From contig DUIU01000150.1 of the NCBI GenBank assembly GCA_013330155.1, forward strand, positions 8,037-14,225: a stretch of DNA of 6,189 nt, in the 5' to 3' direction. This document shows positions 6,100 through 6,189 of this stretch, piece after piece. Source of the stretch: Candidatus Poseidonia sp. (GTDB lineage Archaea > Thermoplasmatota > Poseidoniia > Poseidoniales > Poseidoniaceae). Position numbers and translations under genes: made by a program. The notes below the pieces were generated by a model, which ran no database searches, was not told the origin of the DNA, and saw only the letters and a list, made by a program, of their open reading frames with translations. The first letter of the stretch is position 1. Each line of letters begins with the position of its first letter.

Positions 6100-6103
6100 A
6101 CCT

Positions 6104-6189
6104 ATGTCGGGACTCGAATCGGTGCCAAGTGCATACCTTTCCATCGGATTTCTCACCGTTGTTGGTATCATCATGCCCTTGACGAATTT
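6104..6189 (+). CDS. Start of a small membrane protein, 3'-truncated; possibly NADH-quinone oxidoreductase subunit A
   Basis: ATG 6104 opens a frame that runs off the window end; 28 full codons are visible. The product begins MSGLESVPSAYLSIGFLTVV and continues GIIMPLTN. A short polar N-terminus leads into a hydrophobic first membrane segment from about residue 11. A Shine-Dalgarno GGTGA four bases upstream and a 159-base spacer support the start. The order (short polar start, aromatic-Leu, hydrophobic helix, Pro-Leu at its end) is like subunit A of complex I (NuoA/NdhC family), but the diagnostic YECG-containing loop lies beyond the window. Other small membrane proteins are possible. That this is a real gene is moderately sure; the product is a weak guess. 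Confidence 0.55.
   Translation, partial: MSGLESVPSAYLSIGFLTVVGIIMPLTN

Noticed and set aside
5945..6103. Possible tRNA or other RNA gene in the spacer
   Set aside because: No cloverleaf, T-loop signature or long stem is visible; only short inverted repeats are present. I also saw no CRISPR array, insertion sequence or attachment site anywhere in the window.

Overview
The window carries two large, complete or nearly complete genes on the + strand for multi-domain surface proteins, followed by the first codons of a third gene on the same strand. The best reading of the source is a planktonic archaeon, most likely Marine Group II Euryarchaeota (Candidatus Poseidoniales). The support is moderate base composition, long exported proteins built from chains of CARDB/NEW3-type Ig-like domains ending in one membrane anchor, and a subtilase with a RING-like zinc finger. 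This is inference from style and architecture; no marker gene here fixes the lineage.

Region 1 (1-2997) is the 3' part of a subtilisin-family (S8) protease gene whose start and catalytic domain lie upstream of the window. What remains is the last helix and tail of the protease domain, the jelly-roll/beta-barrel typical of KP-43-like subtilases, a CARDB domain, about five more Ig-like domains, one transmembrane helix, a Pro/Ala/Gly-rich linker and a Cys/His zinc finger of C4HC3 order that should lie in the cytoplasm. A run of nine G in the linker is placed so that gain or loss of one base would remove the finger.

Region 2 (2998-3061) is a 64-base gap that may hold a promoter. Region 3 (3062-5944) encodes a 960-residue protein with a signal peptide, about seven Ig-like repeats, a thrombospondin-type-3-like calcium loop, four likely intra-domain disulfides and a C-terminal membrane anchor. 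It has no recognisable catalytic domain and looks like a structural or adhesive surface protein.

Region 4 (5945-6103) is a 159-base spacer with several inverted repeats and a good archaeal Shine-Dalgarno sequence just before the third gene. Region 5 (6104-6189) is the start of a small membrane protein, possibly NADH-quinone oxidoreductase subunit A, cut by the window end.

The first two genes probably act together at the cell surface: a membrane-tethered extracellular protease with a cytoplasmic zinc finger, beside an Ig-repeat surface protein of similar build. The third gene looks unrelated in function and probably begins a separate transcription unit.
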